Both the position numbers and the translations under genes were made by a program. From Nereida sp. MMG025 (GTDB taxonomy: Bacteria > Pseudomonadota > Alphaproteobacteria > Rhodobacterales > Rhodobacteraceae): 64,000 nucleotides of DNA. Below the pieces are notes generated by a model. The model had not been told where the DNA came from, ran no database searches, and saw nothing but the letters and a program-made list of their open reading frames with translations. Location of the stretch: the NCBI RefSeq assembly GCF_021654165.1, contig NZ_JAKFZN010000001.1:558001-622000 (forward strand). The letters run 5' to 3'. Numbering within the stretch: position 1 is the first letter of the stretch; every line of letters begins with the position of its first letter. This document shows, in pieces, positions 55,901 to 63,667 of this stretch.

Positions 55901-56412
55901 TCTGGAAACTGTGTGTAGCCGTGCCCCTGCCCCGAAAAGTCGGAATAAACTTCGATCACATAGCCCACATCGCAAACAATAAGGAACGGTGGCCACCCGT
56001 CATCGCGCGCAATTAAACGCGCATACCCATCGGCCTGCGCACGGGCCTTATCCATCATTTTGTCCCAAGCGCGCGTGCCCCGCACCCCATGCCCTGTGCG
56101 TGTGACCTTGGGCATATCTGGTAGGGTCAGTTGATCGGTTTCGCCTGACCGCTTTTGCGTGCCTTGTTTTGTTTCAAGGATAAATGACCCTTTTTTGTAA
56201 AGGTCGATGAACTTACTACTTTGATCACCTGCTATTCCCGACTTGACCCCCCGCTCAAACCTATAATGGTCGTTTTCGTTCGTGTCCGTCACGGGCAAAG
56301 GTTTGGGCACGCCCAAGACCTCGGTAAGCTCACTCAAAAACATTTGGTAGTTGGCGCGTTCACTGCCCCCCGAGACTTTCCACTTTTCGATAAAACTTGA
56401 AATCTCAGACAT
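52960..56412 (-). CDS. Single-chain type IIL (MmeI-like) restriction-modification enzyme
   Basis: 1150 residues carrying all functions in one chain. The N-terminus (FIEKWKVSGGSERANYQMFL) is MmeI-like, and the nuclease centre is D70 with E80-x-K82 (FIDLYKKGSFILETKQG), a PD-ExK form. A helical linker follows. The methylase has DPACGSGNF at 417-425 and NPPF at 581-584, an N6-adenine type. A target-recognition domain lies about 755-935. Such enzymes methylate one strand and cut about 20 bp from the site. The recognition domain is markedly AT-richer than the rest. No separate methylase or specificity gene is present. Confidence 0.87.
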   Translation of the reverse strand: MSEISSFIEKWKVSGGSERANYQMFLSELTEVLGVPKPLPVTDTNENDHYRFERGVKSGIAGDQSSKFIDLYKKGSFILETKQGTQKRSGETDQLTLPDMPKVTRTGHGVRGTRAWDKMMDKARAQADGYARLIARDDGWPPFLIVCDVGYVIEVYSDFSGQGHGYTQFPDGNSFRIFIDDLADEKIQDRLRAIWTDPQSLDPSKTAARVTREISEQLARLGKSFEASGHAPDKVAAFLMRCLFSMFAEDVDLIQRESFTNLLIEMQASPEHVAPALESLWRDMNTGAKFSPILKAKVLKFNGGLFADAEALPLDSAQIALLIGAARKDWQFVEPAIFGTLLERALDKRQRHKLGAHYTPRAYVERLVVPTIIEPLRKDWEAARTSAYTLAKDGQTHQALDKVRRFHRKLVDTRVLDPACGSGNFLYVALELMKRLEGEVTALLDELGDDEINPAMAGFTVDPHNFLGIELNPWAARVAELVLWIGYLQWHFRTYGKAAPAEPVLKDFHNIENRDAVLTYGAKSPRMAEDGTPVTRWDGITTKTHPVTGEQVPDETARVQVYDYTKPTAAKWPEADFIVGNPPFIGASRMRDALGDGYAEALWAAYKKMPQSADFVMFWWEKAALAARGYAAKTGKGTRRFGFITTNSLRQTFNRRVLEPHLSDTKKPLSLIYAIPDHPWVDAAQGAAVRIAMTVAQLGRHEGRLLTIADEVKGETEDEGRVVHFDMEVGKVFANLRTGADVGGAKALKANEGLSHRGVTLGGQGFLLTSSEARTFLSGSDKKLVFPYQNGRDLISGVSYRFVIDAFGYSPEKLRSVYPRSYQQLLDHVKPEREQNNRKSYRDNWWVFAEARSEFRNAKKGLTRFIATTRTAKYRNFVFVESATVTESAIVNLALEMASSLAVVSSRHHILWSLAAGGWLGVGNDPVYNNSKCFNTFPFPDPNDTQKETLRALGEELDAHRKERQKQHPTLTLTQMYNVLEKRRAGEPIEGRDLEIYNDGLIGILHDIHDRIDAAVADAYGWPTDLTDDEILHRLVDLNTERAREEAAGHIRWLRPDYQNPTGAQAASKDQKEMDMGVADTADKPAWPKDMMDQVAAIRDALSDLDTATPAQVARSFKRGRAATVEHLLTSMVDLGLAAPAGDGAYRVAR

Positions 56413-56434
56413 TGGGCGCTCACATCATTACAAC

Positions 56435-56473
56435 TTTACGATGCAGAATTGAGCAAATCAGCGCAATCGTAAA
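56435..56473. repeat. Inverted repeat upstream of the restriction-modification gene
   Basis: Perfect 8-bp arms TTTACGAT and ATCGTAAA separated by 23 bp, 23 bp before the gene's start codon. This is the promoter region, so an operator is plausible. No adjacent controller gene is present. Between it and the tRNA I see no gene. Confidence 0.5.
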
Positions 56474-56685
56474 ATCGAGCCTTCTCGGCACCTCACCGAA
56501 ATGGGCTACATCCCCGACTGAGGCTACATAGCATCAGCCCCGTTCAGGCAACTTACGGGAATCAATCGATTGGCAGTCGCAATAGCGCAACACCCCTAAA
56601 TCGGCTTCCTATAGGGTTCCTAGAATTTCACGCAACTCGAACGTGTTTTTTCGAAACGGTCAAGTCATTGATTTTATTGGTGAAA

Positions 56686-56761
56686 TGGTGCCCCCACACG
56701 GACTCGAACCGCGGACCTACTGATTACAAATCAGTTGCTCTACCAGCTGAGCTATAGGGGC
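56686..56761 (-). tRNA. tRNA-Thr (TGT)
   Basis: 76 nt with encoded CCA. Acceptor GCCCCTA/TGGGGGC (one G-T pair), anticodon stem ACTGA/TCAGT, loop TTTGTAA with anticodon TGT, T-arm GGTTCGAGTCC. Its 3' end faces the mobile island, the usual side for integration into tRNA genes. Confidence 0.95.
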
Positions 56762-56978
56762 ACTAAGCGGCGAAATAGACCGTAGCATTGCGCCGCGCAA
56801 GACCCTTTTTTGCGAAATTTGCGGAAAATTGCGCCTCACCCTGCCCCGCGCATCACTCAGGCAATCAAATGCCGTGCAGATGTCTTTAAACGGCCCCATT
56901 CCGTTGTCATATCTGCCGTGATAGAAAACAGAGCCCGCGCAGGGCCGCACCAGCGAGCAGACCCAAAAGGGGACGGAC

Positions 56979-57860
56979 ATGCAAATCGCGCTTCATATCG
57001 GCGCCCATTGCACCGATGAAGACAAGCTCTTGAAATGCCTGTTGAAAAACAAGGCAATCTTGTCGCGTGAAGGCACTGCAGTGCCTGGTCCGGGGCGCTA
57101 TCGCCGCCTGTTGCGCGAAACAATCCAGAGCTTGAAAGGCGCCCAGCCCTCGCCCGATGCCCGCGAAATCATTCTGGATGCCATCATCGAAGAGGACAAT
57201 GTCGACCGCCTTGTGATGAGCCACGAAAGCTTTTTATGCGTGCCGCAGCGCGTGTTCGAAGACGGGTTGTTCTACAGCCAGCTCGAAGAAAAACTTGCGG
57301 GGTTTGGCAGCATTTTCCAAGGCGACCAGATCGAGATTTTCCTCGCCCTGCGCGACCCCGGCACGCTCATCCCCGATCTTTACGGCAAAGTCGATGACGA
57401 CAAACGCCCCGAACTTCTGGGCGGCGTTGACCCGCTGACCATCCGCTGGTCACAAATCATCGCCCGCATCCAATCGGTCCTGCCCCACGCCCAGATCACT
57501 ACTTGGTGCAACGAGGACAGCCCCCTGCTGTGGCTACAACTGATGCGCGAGATCGGCGGGGTGGACCCCACCATCGACCTGCTGAACCCGCACTTCCTGC
57601 TGTCCAAGATCATGGAACGCGAAGGCATGGTCCGCTTTCGCGCCTATATCGCCGAAAACCCGCCCACATCCGAAGTGCACCTGCGCCGCATCATGGTGGC
57701 GTTCCTCGACAAATACGCGATGGACGACCGCATCGACGTGCCATTCCCGCCCGAACTGGCCCACTGGAGCGAAGACTACATCGACACGCTCTCGGACTTC
57801 TACGAAGAAGACGTCTACCAAATCGGGCGCATGCCTGGCGTGAATTTGATCACGCCTTAA
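56979..57860 (+). CDS. Conserved protein of unknown function
   Basis: 293 residues. It begins MQIALHIGAHCTDEDKLLKCLLKNK, a layout reminiscent of sulfotransferase-like or glycan-related proteins of Rhodobacteraceae, but without a convincing P-loop. AAAAGGGGACGG precedes the ATG. No signal peptide. The last six residues (VNLITP) are encoded by the first of two 19-bp palindromic repeats. I cannot assign a function. Confidence 0.75.
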   Translation: MQIALHIGAHCTDEDKLLKCLLKNKAILSREGTAVPGPGRYRRLLRETIQSLKGAQPSPDAREIILDAIIEEDNVDRLVMSHESFLCVPQRVFEDGLFYSQLEEKLAGFGSIFQGDQIEIFLALRDPGTLIPDLYGKVDDDKRPELLGGVDPLTIRWSQIIARIQSVLPHAQITTWCNEDSPLLWLQLMREIGGVDPTIDLLNPHFLLSKIMEREGMVRFRAYIAENPPTSEVHLRRIMVAFLDKYAMDDRIDVPFPPELAHWSEDYIDTLSDFYEEDVYQIGRMPGVNLITP

Positions 57861-57888
57861 ATAAAAACTGCGTGAATTTGATCACGCC
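57838..57888. repeat. Tandem 19-bp palindromic repeat at a gene end
   Basis: Two exact copies of a 19-mer, GCGTGAATTTGATCACGCC, at 57838-57856 and 57870-57888 (period 32). Each contains the inverted repeat GCGTGA/TCACGC. The first copy encodes the last residues and precedes the stop of the upstream gene. The second lies in the gap before the convergent gapR gene. Confidence 0.75.
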
Positions 57889-57920
57889 GTAAACGCAAAG
57901 CAGGGGCATGGCCCCCTCGC

Positions 57921-58202
57921 TTACATCCCTAACGCTTCTTTATACATCTCCAGCACCGCTTCTTCTTCGGCGATGTCATCGGCCTCGCGTTTGCGCAGCG
58001 CGATCACCTTGCGCATCACCTTGGTGTCATAGCCGCGGCCCTTGGCCTCTGCCATCACTTCCTTTTGCTGGTCCGCGATGTCTTTCTTCTCGGCCTCAAG
58101 CCGTTCAAAACGTTCGATAAACTGGCGCAACTCATCAGCGGTCACACGGTAGCTGTCGGGCTTGCTGTCCATTTCAACGACGTTTCCCATAGCATCTTGC
58201 AT
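57921..58202 (-). CDS. gapR: GapR-family nucleoid protein (DUF2312)
   Basis: 93 residues from the ATG at 58202 (AAGGAG upstream; a GTG directly before it is also possible). It is an all-helical protein with the DUF2312 core: ADELRQFIERFERLEAEKKDIADQQKEVMAEAKGRGYDTKVMRKVIALRK. In Caulobacter GapR binds overtwisted AT-rich DNA ahead of replication and stimulates topoisomerases. Confidence 0.93.
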   Translation of the reverse strand: MQDAMGNVVEMDSKPDSYRVTADELRQFIERFERLEAEKKDIADQQKEVMAEAKGRGYDTKVMRKVIALRKREADDIAEEEAVLEMYKEALGM

Positions 58203-58314
58203 CACCTGCGCTCCTTCATATCAGCGGTTTTTAAGTTTGTTTTTCAAGGCCCAACACCTACCGCCCGCGCCCCACTCTTGCAAGCGCCGCACGGATGGTT
58301 TAGCGCCTCATGCC

Positions 58315-58548
58315 ATGGAAAATGGCTTCCCCTTTGAATGGCTCATCGCCGCTGGCGCGATCATCACCCTGATCGGGGTGATCGGGATTTTCATGTTCAT
58401 CTCGAAAGTGCGCAAAGCCGCGCGTGCAGGTCTGGACGACGACGCGCTCAAGGCCCGCCTCAGCCAGCTGATGCCGCTCAATCTTGGCGCGTTCTTCATC
58501 TCGGCCATCGGTCTGATGATGGTCGTTGCAGGCGTGATCCTAGGATAG
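58315..58548 (+). CDS. Small membrane protein of unknown function
   Basis: 77 residues with two membrane segments (LIAAGAIITLIGVIGIFMFIS and LGAFFISAIGLMMVVAGVIL) joined by a charged loop (KVRKAARAGLDDDALKARLSQ). It looks like a helical hairpin with both ends outside. No SD is obvious. Its end overlaps the convergent transglycosylase gene by 9 bp. Confidence 0.7.
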   Translation: MENGFPFEWLIAAGAIITLIGVIGIFMFISKVRKAARAGLDDDALKARLSQLMPLNLGAFFISAIGLMMVVAGVILG

Positions 58549-59670
58549 CATCCGCAGCAACGCAGGCGACGGAACCCCCGTCACTTCCAAGCCACGGGCG
58601 CGTTGAAACGCACGGATCGCGGCCTGAGACTTCGGCCCGATCACCCCGTCCGCGCCGCCCGTGTCAAACCCCGCCGCAGTAAGACCCCTTTGCAAAGCCA
58701 CGCGGTCGCGCTTGGTCAGCCCGTTGGCATCGGGCGGAAAATCGGCGCGCAGTGGCCCGCCCCCCGCAATGCGGTCGGCCAGATGGCCCACGCCAATCGC
58801 ATAGGCATCCGAATTGTTATACCGTTTGATCGCCCTGAAATTCGCGGTCGTGGCAAAGCGCGGCCCGCCTGCCTGCGGCTGCAATCCACCGCTGTCGGTT
58901 TCACGCCCCCATCGCACACCGCGCTGCCAACCGTTGCGCTGCAAATAGGCGGCTGTGCTGGCCAGCGCATCGCTCGGATCATCGCTCCAGATGTCGCGCC
59001 GCCCGTCGCCCGTGTAGTCAACCGCAAACTGCTGGTACGAGGTCGGGATAAACTGCGTGTGACCCATCGCGCCCGCCCATGATCCCACCATGCGGCTGGC
59101 GGGAATATCGCCGTTCTGTACGATCCGCAAAGCGGCGATCAACTGCTGTTCAAAAAACCGACCCCGCCGCCCGTCATAGGCCAGCGTGCTAGTGGCACTA
59201 ACCACCGAGATGTCGCCGCGGCGTTCTCCGAAAAAGCTCTCAAGCCCCCAGATCGCGCAGATAATCTCCGCGTCCACGCCGTAACGCCCTTCCAGATCGC
59301 GCAGCAATCCGCGGTGCCGGCCAAAGGCCGCACGGCCCTTGCGCAACCGCTCGTCACTTACTGCGATCGACAAGTAATCTTCCAGACTGCGCTTGAACTC
59401 GACCTGATTGCGATCACGCCGCACCACGCCTGGCAAATAGCCCGTGCCCCGAAAACCGCGGCTCAGGGTCTGGGCGCTGATCCCTTGGCCCAAGGCGCGC
59501 GCCTGAAACCCGTCAACCCACCGTGCGTAGCCCGCGTTGCGCGTCGGGCGCAGATCGTTGGCCACAGGCGCCGCACGCCCCGCGCGATCATCCGCACCGC
59601 CGCAGCCTGCCAAAAGCACCATGCCTGACGCCGCAATCATACCCGTTCCGAAGTGTCGCCTGTTCACCAT
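58540..59670 (-). CDS. Lytic murein transglycosylase (MltB-like) with PG-binding domain
   Basis: 376 residues. The N-terminus has both an RR pair and a lipobox (GMVLLAGC), so it is a lipid-anchored periplasmic protein. The SLT_2 domain carries the catalytic glutamate in AIWGLESFFGE, followed by GSWAGAMGHTQFIPTSYQQFAVDYTGDGRRDIW. A C-terminal peptidoglycan-binding domain (LTAAGFDTGGADGVIGPKSQAAIRAFQRARGL) completes it. It cleaves glycan strands to anhydro-muropeptides. Confidence 0.93.
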   Translation of the reverse strand: MVNRRHFGTGMIAASGMVLLAGCGGADDRAGRAAPVANDLRPTRNAGYARWVDGFQARALGQGISAQTLSRGFRGTGYLPGVVRRDRNQVEFKRSLEDYLSIAVSDERLRKGRAAFGRHRGLLRDLEGRYGVDAEIICAIWGLESFFGERRGDISVVSATSTLAYDGRRGRFFEQQLIAALRIVQNGDIPASRMVGSWAGAMGHTQFIPTSYQQFAVDYTGDGRRDIWSDDPSDALASTAAYLQRNGWQRGVRWGRETDSGGLQPQAGGPRFATTANFRAIKRYNNSDAYAIGVGHLADRIAGGGPLRADFPPDANGLTKRDRVALQRGLTAAGFDTGGADGVIGPKSQAAIRAFQRARGLEVTGVPSPALLRMLS

Positions 59671-59832
59671 AATCGCCTACCCTGCACATACCTGTTAACA
59701 TCATGTAAAGTTTCGGGCGGGGATGCAACGTACGCATTGGTGTCACCCAAGTGTCTGACGCATTGCCATACGCATAGCAGACGCTAGGCCATACATCGAT
59801 TTTTGCCGCAAAAAAAATTCATAAACAGAAGG

Positions 59833-60357
59833 TTAAGGCGTGGGCGGCGTCTTTTCTGCGCGGTCAAAAGCCTCCCATCCGTGCCCTTGAAAAAGATCGA
59901 CGCCCAGCTGTGCTGCCACATGCGCAAAGTCCACATTCACGTAATTATCAACGATCTTCCCATCGACCACTTTCCAAAAATCCATATAGCGGATTTCCAC
60001 CTTCTTGCCTGTTGGCGCAATGCCCAGAAATTCGCCTGAATGAACGGCCTCCTGCCGCCCGAAGGCCGCGGCCCATTCGCCCATGTAAAGCCGCGCCTCA
60101 TCAATGCAGACCTTGTCGGAAAACGCTGCCTGAAAGGGCTTTTGCCAGTTGTCCTGAAAGGCTTGCAGCCCCTCTTTCGTGCCACACCCCTGATTGCCCA
60201 TCCATCTGAAATTACTGGCAAAAAACTCTCCAATGTCGGCAATGCGGTGGTCGTTCAAACCGTCCACCATACCTTCGATGACCGCGCGGGTTTCATCTGT
60301 TTTGCTCATGTCGGTATCACGTGTCAGCACGGCTTGTTCAGGGCGGGCACCAGCCAT
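59833..60357 (-). CDS. NTF2-like (SnoaL/ester-cyclase-type) protein, single domain
   Basis: 174 residues from the ATG at 60357, which has GAGGAG eight bases upstream. A later ATG at 60309 has no SD. The domain runs from about 20 to 155: IADIGEFFASNFRWMGNQGCGTKEGLQAFQDNWQKPFQAAF, then HSGEFLGIAPTGKKVEIRYMDFWKVVDGKIVDNYVNVD. It is clearly homologous to the second half of the divergent neighbour. The reaction is unknown. The longer open frame to 60882 is not part of the gene. Confidence 0.82.
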   Translation of the reverse strand: MAGARPEQAVLTRDTDMSKTDETRAVIEGMVDGLNDHRIADIGEFFASNFRWMGNQGCGTKEGLQAFQDNWQKPFQAAFSDKVCIDEARLYMGEWAAAFGRQEAVHSGEFLGIAPTGKKVEIRYMDFWKVVDGKIVDNYVNVDFAHVAAQLGVDLFQGHGWEAFDRAEKTPPTP

Positions 60358-60450
60358 CTCGGGTCTCCTCGATTTGTCTCTGGACAGTGTTACAAATTCC
60401 GCGCAAACCTGACTTGCATAGGATTGCAAAGTCAATGACGAAAGGGCAGC

Positions 60451-61464
60451 GTGGTGGACTTCACAGCCATGAAACAACAGCTTGAACAGCAGCTCAGCGA
60501 TGTGGCCCAAGGCGCCCCCGTGGCCCTTGCCTACCACCAGGATGCAACATGGTTCGGCGTGCATCCCTTCAATGAAATCAGTGACTTGGACGGCATATCT
60601 GATGTGTGGTCCATCTTGCGCAACGCGTTCCCCGATCTCGAGCGCCGCCCCGGTTTGACCGTTGCAGGCCCCAACCTGCCAGACCCGCGCGTCACCACCG
60701 CGCGCGCCCCCCATATGGTCGCCTGTATGGGGGTGTTGCAAGGCACATTCACCGCGGATTTGTTGGGCATTCCCGCCACCCACGGCGTCGCCACCATAAG
60801 ATATTGCGAGGCCCATCACATCGACGGCGACAAGATACGCCACAGCTATATTATGCTGGATTTTCTGGACCTTATGGCCCAAGCAGGCGTCTGGCCACTT
60901 GCCCCGTCACTGGGCGCTGAAGGCCAATGGCAACCACCCAAAGGGGGGCACGCCGTCAGGCTGCACGCCACCGATACCGATGCTGGTGCCACCGCCATGC
61001 AGACCGTCCTCAAGATGCACGCCGCCTTGGGCGATTTCGACGGGCGCAACCTCGATAGCATGGATCATTCGGCCTATTGGACGGATGATTTTTTGTGGTA
61101 TGGCCCCGCAGGCATCGGGACAACGCGCGGCCTGTCAGGCTTTCGCGCCCACCATCAAATCCCCTTCCTACGCGCCTTTCCCGACCGCCGCGGCGCAGGT
61201 CACTACATCCGCATCGGCGATGGTCCATTTGCCGTCACTGGCGGTTGGCCATCGGTGACGGCAACCCATACCGGCGAATGGCTTGGCATGGCCCCGACGG
61301 GGCGTCACATAGACATGCGTGTGATGGATTTTTACCACCTAACCGACGGAAAAATAAGCGAAAACTGGGTTCCGATGGATGTCATTCACATGGCGCTTCA
61401 AATGGGTATCGATGTCTTTGCAAAGCTCAAACACCGCCGCGGCACGCCCGATCTTGTGCTCTAG
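60451..61464 (+). CDS. NTF2-like (SnoaL/ester-cyclase-type) protein, two-domain
   Basis: 337 residues, GTG start with AAAGGG upstream. Two NTF2-like domains in tandem: about 25-150 (PFNEISDLDGISDVWSILRNAFPDLERRP) and about 185-325 (SAYWTDDFLWYGPAGIGTTRGLSGFRAHHQIPFLRAFPD, then TGEWLGMAPTGRHIDMRVMDFYHLTDGKISENWVPMD). The second domain pairs with the product of the divergent gene. The 93-bp gap between them may hold shared promoters. Its end overlaps the FadJ-like gene by 4 bp. Confidence 0.82.
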   Translation: MVDFTAMKQQLEQQLSDVAQGAPVALAYHQDATWFGVHPFNEISDLDGISDVWSILRNAFPDLERRPGLTVAGPNLPDPRVTTARAPHMVACMGVLQGTFTADLLGIPATHGVATIRYCEAHHIDGDKIRHSYIMLDFLDLMAQAGVWPLAPSLGAEGQWQPPKGGHAVRLHATDTDAGATAMQTVLKMHAALGDFDGRNLDSMDHSAYWTDDFLWYGPAGIGTTRGLSGFRAHHQIPFLRAFPDRRGAGHYIRIGDGPFAVTGGWPSVTATHTGEWLGMAPTGRHIDMRVMDFYHLTDGKISENWVPMDVIHMALQMGIDVFAKLKHRRGTPDLVL

Positions 61465-63494
61465 GCACCGTTGAATACGTCAAAACCGTCGGCTGTTTTC
61501 AACGCCTCGGCGATCAACGGATCAGGGGCCCAGACCGCGTCTTCTGTGCCGTAGCGTCGAAGTGCTTTGTGCATCAACAACAACCCCTCGATATCCGCGG
61601 CTTTCATCGGCCCGCCGCGGTGGTGCGGAAAGCCCAACCCACAGATGGCCGCGATATCCACGTCCAACGGACGCTTGGCGGCCCCCGTTGATACCAACCG
61701 CGCCCCTTCTGCCAAAAGGGCTGTCCAGATACGCAACTGAATACGCGGCGCGCTGAACACCCGCGGCTCCAGCCCTTCGTCAGCGCCCAAAACCTTGGCC
61801 TGCTCCATCGCGGCCACGTTGGGGACAGGCGCATTGCCCCCGTAGTCGTAAAACCCGCGCCCCGACCGCACGCCACCCCATCCATGCTCGGACAGATGAT
61901 GCAACAAAGCGCTGGATTGCCCATGCTCGTCCAGCTGGTGCGAAAGGGTCGAAACCCCTTTGATATCAATCAACTGGAATACCCCGAGGGGGAAGCCAAA
62001 CTCTCGTAACGCGCCATCCACCGCGCTGATATCCGCCCCCCGCATAACCATATGTTCGCCCGCTCGGATGGCTGCGTAAAACAACGACTGGGCAAGTGAA
62101 GCACGCGCGCCGAACCCACGCACCAGCGGCATTTGAACCCGTCGCGCCAAGGCACATCCCGTGGCAATCGCGCGGTCCGCGCTGCGTGTGTGGCTTGTCA
62201 CTTCCCAAAGGTCTGACCGTGGCATACGGTCGGAAATACGGATGGCAATCACATCTTCGGGGCGGCCAGACATTTCCGCCAAAGCCGCCAGATCAAAGGC
62301 TTCGGTGGTCGTCGCCAACACCGCGTCTTTCTTGCACCGCGCCCCGAGAACGCGGAACAACCCTTCTTTCAAGGCGCGGTCTTCCTTGACCGTTTCGATC
62401 ACCACATCGGCCTGCGCCAAATCACCCAGATCAGACGACGGTGTTAACAGCGCAAACCCATTTGCGTTACCACTTTTGACCAGTTGTTTTTCAATAAACC
62501 CAAGCCCCGCAGTGCGCGTGGCCTCGTCCTGATCCAAAAGCGTGACGGGTATATTTTTTTGCAAAAACCGAATGGCCAGTCGGCAGCCGGCAGAGCTGGC
62601 CCCGACCACCCCGACCTGCGCCACGGGTTGCGCGGTTGTGCCCTTGGCCACGCCCGACCGCGCGGCACGGCGCGTGGCCGTATACACATATCGCATCGCC
62701 TGACTGCTATGAGAGGTGCGCAAGTTCTCAAACCGATCCGCTTCGGCCGCGATACCAGCTTCAAAAGGCAAAAGGGCGGCCCCTTCGATCAGGTCAGCCA
62801 AAACCTCAGGCGGTGCGCCGTCCAATACATCGGCAAGGCTGCGAATGCTTTTCAACTCGGCACTAAACGCATCGAAGGGGACAAACCGCTGTCTTTGATC
62901 GCGGGTGCGGCGCAGGTCTGATGGGCCAAGGGCGCGTGCAACGTCCATCGCCGACCCGACCAAATCCCCCGTCGCCAGCGTATCGATCAACCCGCGTTCC
63001 TTGGCTGTCTGGGCCTGCATTGGCACGCCCGACACCATCAAATCAAAAGCGGCACGCGCCCCGATCAGACGCGGCAACCGCTGTGTTGCGCCGCCACTTG
63101 GGATAAGGCCCAAACTGGCCTCGGAAAACGCAAATCGGGCATCTGAAGCCGCCACGCGGTGATGTGCCGCCAAGGCAATTTCCAGCCCCGCCCCAAGGAC
63201 CGTTCCGTGCAAAGCGACCACAACAGGCTTTGTCATCTGTTCGATCACATCGCAGAGGTGGGCCAGCGTGGGTGCGCCTTGGGGATGGCGATAGTCACGA
63301 ATATCGGTGCCCGCAGAAAATGTGTTGCCTTTGGAAGAGATCAGAACCTGCGTAACCGCCGGATCACCACCCGCCTGTGCAAGCGCCGCAATCAAAGCCG
63401 CGCGCATCTTTTTCGTGATTGCATTCACCGGGGGATGGGAAAGCTGAATGTGCCGCACGCCATCTTGGGTCGTTGTCTGGATTACTTTGCTCAT
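61461..63494 (-). CDS. FadJ/FadB-like enoyl-CoA hydratase with degenerate dehydrogenase
   Basis: 677 residues from the ATG at 63494. The N-terminal crotonase domain (about 1-190) keeps both catalytic glutamates: E105 (GAGLEIALAAH) and E125 (FAFSEASLGLIP). The middle Rossmann region reads GVVGASSAG at about 295-303 instead of GxGxxG. The dehydrogenase motif with catalytic His (HFFNP in FadB) is replaced by a segment around RISDRMP near 419-425. The C-terminal helical domain is present (RSGRGFYDY). So hydration of enoyl-CoA is plausible, but NAD-dependent oxidation is doubtful. Confidence 0.83.
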   Translation of the reverse strand: MSKVIQTTTQDGVRHIQLSHPPVNAITKKMRAALIAALAQAGGDPAVTQVLISSKGNTFSAGTDIRDYRHPQGAPTLAHLCDVIEQMTKPVVVALHGTVLGAGLEIALAAHHRVAASDARFAFSEASLGLIPSGGATQRLPRLIGARAAFDLMVSGVPMQAQTAKERGLIDTLATGDLVGSAMDVARALGPSDLRRTRDQRQRFVPFDAFSAELKSIRSLADVLDGAPPEVLADLIEGAALLPFEAGIAAEADRFENLRTSHSSQAMRYVYTATRRAARSGVAKGTTAQPVAQVGVVGASSAGCRLAIRFLQKNIPVTLLDQDEATRTAGLGFIEKQLVKSGNANGFALLTPSSDLGDLAQADVVIETVKEDRALKEGLFRVLGARCKKDAVLATTTEAFDLAALAEMSGRPEDVIAIRISDRMPRSDLWEVTSHTRSADRAIATGCALARRVQMPLVRGFGARASLAQSLFYAAIRAGEHMVMRGADISAVDGALREFGFPLGVFQLIDIKGVSTLSHQLDEHGQSSALLHHLSEHGWGGVRSGRGFYDYGGNAPVPNVAAMEQAKVLGADEGLEPRVFSAPRIQLRIWTALLAEGARLVSTGAAKRPLDVDIAAICGLGFPHHRGGPMKAADIEGLLLMHKALRRYGTEDAVWAPDPLIAEALKTADGFDVFNGA

Positions 63495-63667
63495 CTGCTC
63501 TTGCGCGCCTGCGCGCCCCCGTTTGTGCGGTGGTGTTACGCACAGTTTGCAGCCAAGAGAAAATATAAGCAATAAGGATGGCACGGGGCGGCAAGGTGCA
63601 TTACATTCCCATTACTGAATTTAGCGCCGCGCCCGAGCAAGCGCCTGATATGTAAAGGTTCCAAGCG

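Noticed and set aside
49148-56685. Prophage
   Set aside because: No capsid, portal, terminase, tail or lysis genes are visible, so an integrative element is the better description.
60358-60882. N-terminal extension of the single-domain NTF2-like frame
   Set aside because: It runs antisense through the neighbouring gene, and a strong SD precedes the ATG at 60357.
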